Below, in pieces: positions 1-5,696 of a DNA stretch of 5,696 bases (position 1 is the first letter of the stretch; each line of letters begins with the position of its first letter). The translations under genes and the position numbers were made by a program. The stretch is from NCBI RefSeq assembly GCF_934372025.1, contig NZ_CAKROJ010000095.1, forward strand, positions 1 through 5,696. Direction: 5' to 3'. The DNA comes from an uncultured Blautia sp. (GTDB lineage Bacteria > Bacillota > Clostridia > Lachnospirales > Lachnospiraceae). A model generated the notes under the pieces. That model had not been told where the DNA came from. It made no database searches and worked only from the letters and a program-made list of their open reading frames with translations.

Positions 1-1445
1 TCACGATTATTCGAAGAGGTCACATAATTAAAAATATTATCATTTTCTGTTCGTGGATCATCATATTTGCGGAACCTGTGAAGGACTGTATAATCCCAGA
101 AGGTACAAAAGCTCATAACCCTGTGTGGAATGTCCACATTGCTTAATGCCTCGCTGATAATATACGCCTGGAGCGCAACTTCCCCCTGACGTTTCATCTG
201 TGACCCACTCGCATCGATCAGTACATCAACAACAAATTCTGAACTGTCGCCTTTAATCTCCTGCTGAAACAGTCTGGCATCATTTGTCCGGCCTATTCTC
301 CAGAGACGTGACGGAACAATCATTCCTTTGTCAGAAAGAACCGTCTGCGCTTCATTTCTGAGCACCATTGATTTACGCAGAGTATCCGTAAGGACTGCAA
401 TATTATGCTTAACAATCCTGTGCTTGTCATGATAGAGCCATACATTTTTATTACGGAGGCGCTTTGCATACTGATACTGGTAATTATCCTTTACAGGATT
501 CTTGAGGATCCCTTCAGTAAAATACAGACTGCAGTCACTGTGGATTCCCCGGCACATCAGATAGTTGATCTTTTTTTCTTCTGCTTCGCTCAGATATGTT
601 TTGCCATAGTTCAACTCCACGTAAGTATAGGCTTTTTCCTGCATTTCAGGAGTGACCACTGTAACTTTGCGAGTCTTCTGGCGTTTTTCTTCCATATCTT
701 CTGTTACGGCAGAATCTTCAAGCGCAGAAGCAGAATTCGCCAGTTGTTCCATATAGCTTTCCAACGCTTCTTCATACATCTCTTCAGAAAGAAAATCTTC
801 CCACGCATATTCCGTAAGGTCTTCCATAGTCACTGCAAGCACTCTTTCAAGTGAACCGTGCATTGTCTCAAACATTGGATCGATCAACAGATTATACAGT
901 TCGTCGATCACCCTGATCAGTTCCATTGTATCCTGACTTTTTCCTGCTCTTTCTATCAGATCCATATACGGCTGAAGCTTGCGGTCTACATGATAATCTC
1001 CGCCATGCAGTCTTCTGCGGAGCGCTGCCAGCTTAAGTCTTCCTGGAATATCTCGCAGATTCGGCATTTTTTCAAATTCCTGATCCAGGATATCTTCGAT
1101 GCACTGCCTCTGCATGTCACGGATGCCCGGACGTTCTGCACAGATCTTATCACCTATGGCCTCTTCTATACAAAGCTGTGCCACAAATGTAAGTTCATTT
1201 TCTCCCGCCTGCAGAAAAACTTTCTTAACTAGATAAAGCCCGAGCATATCCTTATCATAGTATCTCGCAAGCGCTCCCTGTTTGATACCATCATACAGGG
1301 CAATCGCTTTTGATCTGAGAAAAAGTGATACGTCAGGCTTCATATCCAGTTTATAATCTCCGCTCACTGTCCACAGCAGATTGCGGATTCTGTTTTCCAG
1401 TTCCAGGCGATAATCATCAATTTCAACTGGTTCTGTTTTATTCAT
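1..1445 (-). CDS. VWA-domain protein, CobT/NorD/ViaA-like partner of a MoxR ATPase (C-terminus beyond window)
   Basis: The reverse strand is open without a stop from the ATG at 1445 to the left edge: 481 codons plus two bases. The clearest motif is DASGS at residues 411-415 (codons at 201-215), preceded by the hydrophobic strand FVVDVLI. This is the DxSxS metal-ion-dependent adhesion site (MIDAS) that opens a von Willebrand factor A domain. The rest of that domain, including later MIDAS residues, is cut off. The first 400 or so residues are mostly helical in character. They include a very acidic stretch (about 208-254) followed by a basic patch (KRQKTRK, 254-260), which recalls the acidic linker of CobT-like proteins. 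No signal peptide or membrane segment is seen, so it is probably cytosolic. The start overlaps the end of the ATPase gene by 8 bases (ATGAATAA), which suggests translational coupling. Only a weak AGGG lies 9 bases upstream. By analogy with NorD, CbbO and ViaA it would act with the ATPase on a client protein. That role is inferred and the client is unknown. Confidence 0.85.
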   Translation of the reverse strand, partial: MNKTEPVEIDDYRLELENRIRNLLWTVSGDYKLDMKPDVSLFLRSKAIALYDGIKQGALARYYDKDMLGLYLVKKVFLQAGENELTFVAQLCIEEAIGDKICAERPGIRDMQRQCIEDILDQEFEKMPNLRDIPGRLKLAALRRRLHGGDYHVDRKLQPYMDLIERAGKSQDTMELIRVIDELYNLLIDPMFETMHGSLERVLAVTMEDLTEYAWEDFLSEEMYEEALESYMEQLANSASALEDSAVTEDMEEKRQKTRKVTVVTPEMQEKAYTYVELNYGKTYLSEAEEKKINYLMCRGIHSDCSLYFTEGILKNPVKDNYQYQYAKRLRNKNVWLYHDKHRIVKHNIAVLTDTLRKSMVLRNEAQTVLSDKGMIVPSRLWRIGRTNDARLFQQEIKGDSSEFVVDVLIDASGSQMKRQGEVALQAYIISEALSNVDIPHRVMSFCTFWDYTVLHRFRKYDDPRTENDNIFNYVTSSNNR

Positions 1446-2355
1446 ATACATCATCCCTGGTCCATTCAGATGGAATTCTGGTATTTACAACATCTTCTAC
1501 GATTTCTTTTTCAAAGACGTCGAATGTCTTGTTGACGACTCCCATCCGGACAGCTTTGGCCGGAGCAAGACCCACGTCAACGATCTTCATTGCTGCAAGC
1601 AGGCCTCGAAGATCCAGTGCTTTCGTTGAAATCTCACTGTTCAGAGCTTTCAGCTGCAGATCCATAAAAAGGCCCACAAATTGTTCTATGGCATTTTCTT
1701 TGGCATTCGGGAACATCTCATGGAAAATAAATCCAAGAGTTTCTTCCGTCTGTGCTGGCATATCGATCACAAGAAATCTTGACACAAGAGCTTCATTGAG
1801 TTCCTTTGTGCCAGCGTAACCATAATTCATTGTTCCGATGAATCGGGCTGCCGGATGCACTTCGATCTTGTCATATCCCGGAACATCGATCGACCGTCTG
1901 TAATCCAGGGTTGCATGTAAAACAGAAACCGCATCATTCTTTGCCATATTGATCTCATCAAGAATCCCAAAACCGCCATACTCCGCACAACGGTAAATAC
2001 TTCCCTTACGAAGTCTGACCTCATTATCTTCAAAGGTATCCGTTCCGATCAGATCACCGCTGTTTGTATTAACGTGAAATGATATATTATAGGAAGGCCT
2101 GTTGAAGATATAAGCCATATTCTCAGCCAGGATATTTTTTCCTGTTGCCTTCGGTCCGGTAAGGAGCAGATTCTGCCCCTGTAAAAGACCGGCAATCGCC
2201 ATCTCCAGGATTTCCTTACCATAAAATGGTATAGAAGGTTTGACTATTCTGTTTTTAATCTCATCGGGAACAGGATATTTTTCCCGAAATTCAACAACTT
2301 TATTTATTAAAGAGGAGGAGACACCCTGCTCCTCCAAAAATTTTAATTCTTTCAC
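1438..2355 (-). CDS. MoxR/NorQ-type AAA+ ATPase
   Basis: A 305-residue cytosolic AAA+ protein, the usual length for the MoxR/CbbQ/NorQ group. Visible motifs in order: Walker A GPKATGKN (67-74); the H2-insert-like segment RKGSIYRCAEYGG (116-128); Walker B ILDEIN (131-136, D133 and E134); sensor 1 in GTMNYGYAG (N177); an arginine-finger candidate R193 in ALVSRF; and a sensor-2-like DLRGL (248-252, R250). Walker A ends in Asn74 where Thr or Ser normally helps hold Mg2+; the codon is a clear AAT. The start is GTG at 2355, fixed by an AGGAGA (2363-2368) seven bases upstream. It lies 20 bases behind the glutamine synthetase stop and its 3' end overlaps the VWA gene. Families of this kind use ATP to remodel or activate a client, often a metalloenzyme, together with a VWA partner. 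Family assignment is firm; the client is not known from sequence. Confidence 0.93.
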   Translation of the reverse strand: MKELKFLEEQGVSSSLINKVVEFREKYPVPDEIKNRIVKPSIPFYGKEILEMAIAGLLQGQNLLLTGPKATGKNILAENMAYIFNRPSYNISFHVNTNSGDLIGTDTFEDNEVRLRKGSIYRCAEYGGFGILDEINMAKNDAVSVLHATLDYRRSIDVPGYDKIEVHPAARFIGTMNYGYAGTKELNEALVSRFLVIDMPAQTEETLGFIFHEMFPNAKENAIEQFVGLFMDLQLKALNSEISTKALDLRGLLAAMKIVDVGLAPAKAVRMGVVNKTFDVFEKEIVEDVVNTRIPSEWTRDDVYE

Positions 2356-2362
2356 TTAAGTT

Positions 2363-2368
2363 TCTCCT
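2363..2368 (-). promoter_or_regulatory. Ribosome binding site deciding the GTG start of the AAA+ ATPase
   Basis: AGGAGA lies seven bases before the GTG at 2355, inside the 20-base gap after the glnN stop. It supports this non-ATG start over any later in-frame ATG and shows that the ATPase is translated independently even though it is probably co-transcribed with glnN. Confidence 0.8.
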
Positions 2369-2375
2369 GTGAAAT

Positions 2376-4490
2376 TTACACTTCAAAGATCAGATCTCCA
2401 TAAGAAGGCATCGGCCACATTTCTTTGTCGACTAGCATTTCCAGTTTATCTACAGGTGAACGGAGATCTGCCATTGCCTTGCATACTTCATCTTTACAAT
2501 ATACTGCACGTTCTCTTCCTTCCGGAATCTCTGAAACTTTATTTACAATGTCAGACAGTCGGCTCATTGCATCATTTGTCTCTTTCAGAAGTGCTGAACA
2601 TTTTTCCAGAAGATCCAGCTGTACGCTGACATCGATCGGTCCGGCAGCCTTCACTGCGTTGATTGACTCAGCCAGAACAGTTGTGTATTTGATAACGGCC
2701 GGAATGATCTGTTTTGTTGCAACGTCGATCATTGTCTTTGCTTCAATATTAACAGCCTTTGCATAGAGCTCATACTGGATCTCCGCACGAGATTCCAGCT
2801 CTGTCTTTGTAAATACATGGAATTTTTCGAACAGTTCAACTGCCTTCGGTGTAGTAAGAGCCGGAATCGCATCTACCATGGACGGCAGGTTTGGAAGTCC
2901 ACGGCGCTCTGCCTCTTCTGCCCATTCAGGAGCATATCCGTTTCCGTTAAATACGATGCGCTGATGTTCAATCGCATATTCTTTGATCAGATCATGTACA
3001 GCCATGTCAAAGTCATCTGCTGCTTCAAGACGGTCGCAAGCTTCTTTGAATGCTTCAGCTGCGATCGTATTCAGTACAACATTACATTCAGAGATAGAAT
3101 CTCTGGATCCTACCATACGGAATTCAAATTTGTTTCCGGTGAATGCAAATGGTGAAGTACGGTTACGGTCTGTTGCATCCTTCATAAAATCCGGAAGAGT
3201 TTTAACACCTGTCTCCAGGATAGTTCCCTTCTTACTGTGAGTAGCTGTTCCTGTGCTGATCAGCTGATCCAGCACATCTTCAAGCTGTTCTCCAAGGAAT
3301 ACAGAAATAATAGCCGGCGGTGCTTCGTTTCCGCCAAGTCTCTGGTCATTTCCAACATCAGCAGCTGACTCACGAAGCAGATCTGCGTGTGTATCTACTG
3401 CTTTAAGCATACAGGTAAGAACAAGCAGGAACTGGATGTTCTCATGTGGTGTTTTGCCTGGATCGAGCAGATTGATTCCATCATCTGTAGTCAGAGACCA
3501 GTTATTGTGCTTACCAGAACCATTCACACCAGCAAACGGTTTCTCATGGAGCAAACATCTCATACCATGACGGCTGGCTACTTTTTTGAGGATACGCATC
3601 ATGATCTGGTTGTGGTCTGCTGCAATATTTGCCGGGGCATAGATCGGTGCCAGTTCATGCTGAGCCGGAGCTACTTCATTATGCTGTGTTTTAGCTGTCA
3701 CGCCAAGCTTCCAGCACTCTTCATTTACTTCTTTCATATATGCAGAGATTCTCTGACGGATCGTTCCAAGATAATGGTCGTCCATCTCCTGGCCTTTTGG
3801 CGGCATAGCACCAAACAAAGTTCTTCCTGTATAAGTAAGATCCTTTCTCTGCAGCCATTTTTCTTTATCAACAAGGAAGTATTCCTGCTCTGCTCCGACT
3901 GACGGTGTTACCCTCTTTGATGTGGTATTACCGAACAGACGAAGGAGACGTAAAGACTGTGTATTGATTGCTTCCATAGAACGAAGGAGAGGTGTCTTCT
4001 GGTCAAGTGCCTCACCAGTATAGGAACAGAAAGCTGTCGGGATACACAAAGTTCCGCCTGCAGCATCATGACGTACAAACGCCGGTGAAGTACAGTCCCA
4101 TGCAGTATATCCTCTTGCCTCGAATGTTGCACGAAGTCCGCCTGACGGGAAGGAAGAAGCATCAGATTCACCCTTGATCAGTTCTTTACCTGAAAAGCTC
4201 ATCAGAACCTTTCCGTTTTCTTTTGGTGCGGTGATAAATGCATCATGTTTTTCTGCAGTCACACCTGTCAGTGGCTGAAACCAGTGGCTATAGTGTGTTG
4301 CACCTTTTTCAATTGCCCATTCCTTCATCTCGTGAGCTACAACATCTGCCACCTCAAGAGAGAGTTCCTTGCCCTCTTCGATTGTCTTTTTCAGCTCTTT
4401 ATATACTTTCTTCGGAAGGCGTGCTTCCATGACAGCATCATTAAATACATCACATCCGAAAATTTCTGTTACATTCACGTAGTCTGACAT
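2376..4490 (-). CDS. glnN: Glutamine synthetase type III
   Basis: Glutamine synthetase makes glutamine from glutamate, ammonia and ATP, the main entry of ammonia into biosynthesis; it is a cytosolic oligomer. The length (704 residues) is that of the type III (GlnN) family, much longer than the roughly 450 of type I. Visible conserved blocks: an N-terminal type III-specific region (about 1-190); GAEQEYFLVD (199-208), carrying metal-binding Glu; NEVAPAQHEL (271-280); NGSGKHNNWS (323-332), the ammonia/glutamate-site loop; a block around residues 385-400 containing NEAPPAIISVFLG; RNRTSPFAF with NKFEFR (442-458), the ATP/phosphate-contacting Arg region; and a C-terminal helical region ending MWPMPSYGDLIFEV. 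The Tyr adenylylation site of type I enzymes is not expected here. The ATG at 4490 has an excellent AAAGGAG (4497-4503) six bases upstream. Possible regulation by a GlnR/TnrA-like box in the leader is described separately. The open reading frame is intact, with no missing motif noticed. Confidence 0.97.
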   Translation of the reverse strand: MSDYVNVTEIFGCDVFNDAVMEARLPKKVYKELKKTIEEGKELSLEVADVVAHEMKEWAIEKGATHYSHWFQPLTGVTAEKHDAFITAPKENGKVLMSFSGKELIKGESDASSFPSGGLRATFEARGYTAWDCTSPAFVRHDAAGGTLCIPTAFCSYTGEALDQKTPLLRSMEAINTQSLRLLRLFGNTTSKRVTPSVGAEQEYFLVDKEKWLQRKDLTYTGRTLFGAMPPKGQEMDDHYLGTIRQRISAYMKEVNEECWKLGVTAKTQHNEVAPAQHELAPIYAPANIAADHNQIMMRILKKVASRHGMRCLLHEKPFAGVNGSGKHNNWSLTTDDGINLLDPGKTPHENIQFLLVLTCMLKAVDTHADLLRESAADVGNDQRLGGNEAPPAIISVFLGEQLEDVLDQLISTGTATHSKKGTILETGVKTLPDFMKDATDRNRTSPFAFTGNKFEFRMVGSRDSISECNVVLNTIAAEAFKEACDRLEAADDFDMAVHDLIKEYAIEHQRIVFNGNGYAPEWAEEAERRGLPNLPSMVDAIPALTTPKAVELFEKFHVFTKTELESRAEIQYELYAKAVNIEAKTMIDVATKQIIPAVIKYTTVLAESINAVKAAGPIDVSVQLDLLEKCSALLKETNDAMSRLSDIVNKVSEIPEGRERAVYCKDEVCKAMADLRSPVDKLEMLVDKEMWPMPSYGDLIFEV

Positions 4491-4496
4491 CTTAAT

Positions 4497-4503
4497 CTCC
4501 TTT
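4497..4503 (-). promoter_or_regulatory. Ribosome binding site of glnN
   Basis: AAAGGAG sits six bases before the glnN ATG. It is the strongest Shine-Dalgarno match in the window, consistent with a highly expressed enzyme. The leader stem-loop (4510-4536) ends six bases upstream of it, close enough for the structure to influence ribosome access; that influence is inferred. Confidence 0.8.
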
Positions 4504-4509
4504 AATTTC

Positions 4510-4536
4510 GTTACTGTTCACTCCGTTCACAGCAAC
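4510..4536 (-). promoter_or_regulatory. Stem-loop overlapping a GlnR/TnrA-like palindrome in the glnN leader
   Basis: On the minus strand GTTGCTGT and ACAGTAAC can pair as an 8-bp stem with one G-U pair, around an 11-base loop. The inner 17 bases (4515-4531), TGTGAACGGAGTGAACA, match the GlnR/TnrA consensus TGTNAN7TNACA at seven of eight fixed positions (the first T of the right half is G). The segment also holds a direct repeat, GTGAAC-N3-GTGAAC. No T-tract follows, so it is not an intrinsic terminator. The position just ahead of a glutamine synthetase gene fits nitrogen control. However, no good promoter overlaps it, and it may simply be an RNA hairpin or chance. Confidence 0.35.
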
Positions 4537-4558
4537 TTGTTCTTCTATGTGTGTCTGA

Positions 4559-5458
4559 TTAATTCTTGGTGCTTTTTAAATAAAGATTCAGTGCCTTATG
4601 TCGATTTTCGATCTCCACATATTTGTGATCCCCACCAAACTCTCCGTCCAGTGTCCACGGCACCTCTTCCTCTGTTTCTATCGTTATTTTCCTTGTCTTG
4701 AAGGAATAGATCATGTCCGTATTATCTTCCGCTATTACCAGCGCACTCATAATTTCCTGCAGCTGGATCGGATTTTTGGGATGTTTGATCAGCGTCACTT
4801 CAAAAAGTCCGTCATTCATATCTACATTCTTACCTGTAAGATTCTTGAATCCTCCTACAGATCTGGAATTCGTTATCATTCCTACAATAAAATCGTCTTC
4901 TGCCTGAATCTCCTCAGAAGTTACTTTCATATGATAGGATTTGATATCAAAAAGGCGTTTTACACCTTCAAGGATGTATGCCACATGTCCAAGAACGTTC
5001 TTCAGATCCTGGTCTGTTTCATAAGAAACATCCGTAAACAGTCCAAATGCAGCTACATATGCAAACGTCTTGTTATTGAAGCGACCTATATCACAATGAT
5101 ACAGTTCTTCTTTCATGATCATCTCTGCAGCCTTTAGCATGCTTTTGGGCATAAACAGACTGTTTGCAAAATCATTGGTACTTCCTGCCGGTATATAACC
5201 AATAGGCACATTACTGTTCTTCTCTGTAATTCCGGTAACTACCTCATCCAGTGTACCATCACCTCCGCTGCATACGATCAGATCAACTGAATCTGCATAT
5301 TCCTTCGCCTTTTCATATGCATCCTTCGGTGCCTGTGTTGCCCGAATAATAATCTCATAATCATGACTGCTGAATACATCCACAATGTCCAGTAAATGCA
5401 TCTTGATCCTGCCTTTTCCTGCTTTTGGATTAAAGACAAAAAGCATCTTCTTTGCCAC
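4559..5458 (-). CDS. Diacylglycerol/lipid kinase, DgkB/YegS/BmrU family
   Basis: A soluble lipid kinase of the DAGK catalytic family, which phosphorylates diacylglycerol or a related lipid at the membrane surface, in Gram-positives typically recycling diacylglycerol released during lipoteichoic acid synthesis. The frame extends to a TTG at 5494, but that has no usable ribosome binding site. The GTG at 5458 has AAAGGGG (5469-5475) ten bases upstream and gives 299 residues, the family's normal length, so I prefer it. In this numbering: nucleotide-loop NPKAGKG (10-16), GGDGT (65-69), PAGSTNDFA (90-98), NDGLFEV (215-221), and LDGE (270-273), which carries the probable catalytic Glu273. Asp67, Asp96, Asp216 and Glu273 sit where I recall the metal-network and catalytic residues of staphylococcal DgkB, so it looks active. 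No membrane segment is present. The exact lipid substrate cannot be told from sequence; DgkB-like is likely, but YegS-like or sphingoid substrates are not excluded. It ends 68 bases before glnN. Confidence 0.92.
   Translation of the reverse strand: MAKKMLFVFNPKAGKGRIKMHLLDIVDVFSSHDYEIIIRATQAPKDAYEKAKEYADSVDLIVCSGGDGTLDEVVTGITEKNSNVPIGYIPAGSTNDFANSLFMPKSMLKAAEMIMKEELYHCDIGRFNNKTFAYVAAFGLFTDVSYETDQDLKNVLGHVAYILEGVKRLFDIKSYHMKVTSEEIQAEDDFIVGMITNSRSVGGFKNLTGKNVDMNDGLFEVTLIKHPKNPIQLQEIMSALVIAEDNTDMIYSFKTRKITIETEEEVPWTLDGEFGGDHKYVEIENRHKALNLYLKSTKN
4577..4604 (-). promoter_or_regulatory. Weak candidate promoter for glnN inside the 3' end of the lipid kinase gene
   Basis: TCGACA (4599-4604, five of six to the -35 consensus) and TATTTA (4577-4582, only three of six to the -10 consensus) are separated by 16 bases. 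Transcription would begin near 4570 and carry the leader palindrome. The -10 match is poor, so this is only a candidate; glnN could instead be read from the promoter before the lipid kinase. Confidence 0.2.
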
Positions 5459-5468
5459 GGTCTGGTGT

Positions 5469-5475
5469 CCCCTTT
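5469..5475 (-). promoter_or_regulatory. Ribosome binding site deciding the GTG start of the lipid kinase
   Basis: AAAGGGG lies ten bases before the GTG at 5458. The upstream TTG at 5494 has only an AGG directly against it, and the downstream ATG at 5446 is 22 bases away, so this site favours the GTG. Confidence 0.65.
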
Positions 5476-5504
5476 CTATTGATTTATTAAGCAACCTATA
5501 TCAT

Positions 5505-5568
5505 ACAACAAATCCAAAAAAATTCCTAGATGCAAAATTTTCTGTTGCATATACAAAAAAATTGTTGT
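5505..5568. repeat. Nested short inverted repeats in the lipid kinase leader
   Basis: On the plus strand ACAACAA (5505-5511) and TTGTTGT (5562-5568) form the outer arms, and ATGCAA (5530-5535) and TTGCAT (5545-5550) the inner arms, nine bases apart. They could form an RNA hairpin or an operator. The region is very AT-rich, so short arms like these can arise by chance; no known riboswitch is recognised. Confidence 0.3.
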
Positions 5569-5572
5569 TCGT

Positions 5573-5578
5573 ATTATA
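5573..5578 (-). promoter_or_regulatory. Candidate -10 element for the lipid kinase transcript
   Basis: A perfect TATAAT lies 114 bases before the GTG start and just after the tRNA terminator. A -35 at the usual 16-18 base spacing would fall on the terminator's last stem bases and T-tract (about 5595-5602) and reads only AGGATT or similar, a poor match. Transcription would begin near 5566, leaving a leader of about 105 bases. Confidence 0.4.
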
Positions 5579-5588
5579 CTATAAAGCG

Positions 5589-5618
5589 TAAAAAAAATCC
5601 TCTGCTTTTGCAGAGGAT
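5589..5618 (-). terminator. Intrinsic terminator of the tRNA-Met transcript
   Basis: On the minus strand ATCCTCTGC (5618-5610) pairs perfectly with GCAGAGGAT (5605-5597) around a 4-base AAAA loop, followed by eight T residues (5597-5590; the last stem base is the first of them). It begins a few bases after the tRNA 3' end and points away from it. It separates the tRNA unit from the lipid kinase gene. Confidence 0.93.
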
Positions 5619-5622
5619 GAAG

Positions 5623-5696
5623 TAGCGAGAGGGGGATTCGAACCCTCGACACCACGGGTATGAACCGTGTGCTCTAGCCAACTGAGCTATCTCGCC
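5623..5696 (-). tRNA. tRNA-Met (CAT anticodon), elongator type
   Basis: A full 74-base cloverleaf ends exactly at the window edge: acceptor GGCGAGA/TCTCGCT (closing G1-U72 wobble), D-arm GCTC/GAGC, anticodon stem CACGG/CCGTG with loop TTCATAC (anticodon at 5660-5662), 5-base variable loop, T-arm GAGGG-TTCGAAT-CCCCC, and discriminator A. The anticodon CAT can belong to elongator Met, initiator Met or the lysidine-modified Ile tRNA. The initiator is unlikely, since the three stacked G-C pairs of its anticodon stem are absent and position 1 is paired. The sequence resembles Firmicutes elongator tRNA-Met. CCA is not encoded. The T-stem holds one A-C mismatch (5646/5632). Elongator Met is my preferred call; the Ile form is less likely. 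Confidence 0.95.

Noticed and set aside
405..1232. Two plus-strand open frames (149 and 124 codons) opposite the VWA gene
   Set aside because: They are antisense to a continuous, motif-bearing frame, have low-complexity Phe/His/Ile-rich translations and no convincing ribosome binding site.
1325..1819. Plus-strand open frame of 164 codons spanning the ATPase/VWA junction
   Set aside because: It runs antisense across two well-supported genes; the Ser/Arg-rich translation shows no family motif.
2356..2375. Possible separate promoter or terminator between glnN and the ATPase gene
   Set aside because: The 20-base gap holds only the ribosome binding site and a few AT-rich bases.
3387..3902. Plus-strand open frame of 171 codons inside glnN
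   Set aside because: It is antisense to the most conserved part of glutamine synthetase; its translation is a complement artefact rich in Cys, His and Phe.
4510..4536. Possible intrinsic terminator between the lipid kinase and glnN
   Set aside because: The stem has no following T-tract and the next bases are A-rich and lead directly to the glnN ribosome binding site.
4598..5137. Plus-strand open frame of 179 codons opposite the lipid kinase
   Set aside because: It is antisense to a gene with all family motifs; no recognisable domain or start signal.
5505..5568. Possible riboswitch in the lipid kinase leader
   Set aside because: Only about 105 leader bases, very AT-rich, with short arms and no conserved core that I recognise; kept only as a repeat.

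Overview
The window is a densely packed, chromosome-like stretch of a Gram-positive anaerobe. The Firmicutes/Clostridia, most likely Lachnospiraceae, are my best guess. This rests on a type III glutamine synthetase, a DgkB/YegS-type lipid kinase, AGGAGA-like ribosome binding sites, moderate-to-low GC content, and a tRNA-Met without an encoded CCA end. The genus cannot be fixed from this sequence. I see no insertion sequence, CRISPR array, phage gene or sign of recent transfer.

Everything supported lies on the minus strand, so transcription runs from the right edge to the left. From right to left: an elongator-type tRNA-Met (5623-5696) that ends at the window edge; its intrinsic terminator (5589-5618); a short AT-rich leader with a perfect TATAAT; a diacylglycerol/lipid kinase gene (start best placed at the GTG at 5458, stop at 4559); a 68-base gap with a stem-loop that overlaps a near-match to a GlnR/TnrA box; a 704-residue type III glutamine synthetase gene, glnN (4490-2376); after only 20 bases, a MoxR/NorQ-like AAA+ ATPase gene (2355-1438); and, overlapping it by 8 bases, a VWA-domain gene (1445 to beyond the left edge, first 481 codons visible).

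The last three genes look like one transcription unit: there is no terminator between them, the gap is very short, and the final junction is a stop/start overlap. The lipid kinase may lead the same unit by read-through, or glnN may have its own promoter. A MoxR-type ATPase next to a VWA protein is a known pairing. In characterised cases (NorQ/NorD, CbbQ/CbbO, RavA/ViaA, CobS/CobT) it remodels, activates or inserts metal into a client protein. Here the pair sits directly behind a glutamine synthetase. Whether the synthetase or something else is the client is an open and testable question, and it is the most interesting point of the window. No clearly new system is visible; the rest is ordinary housekeeping content.
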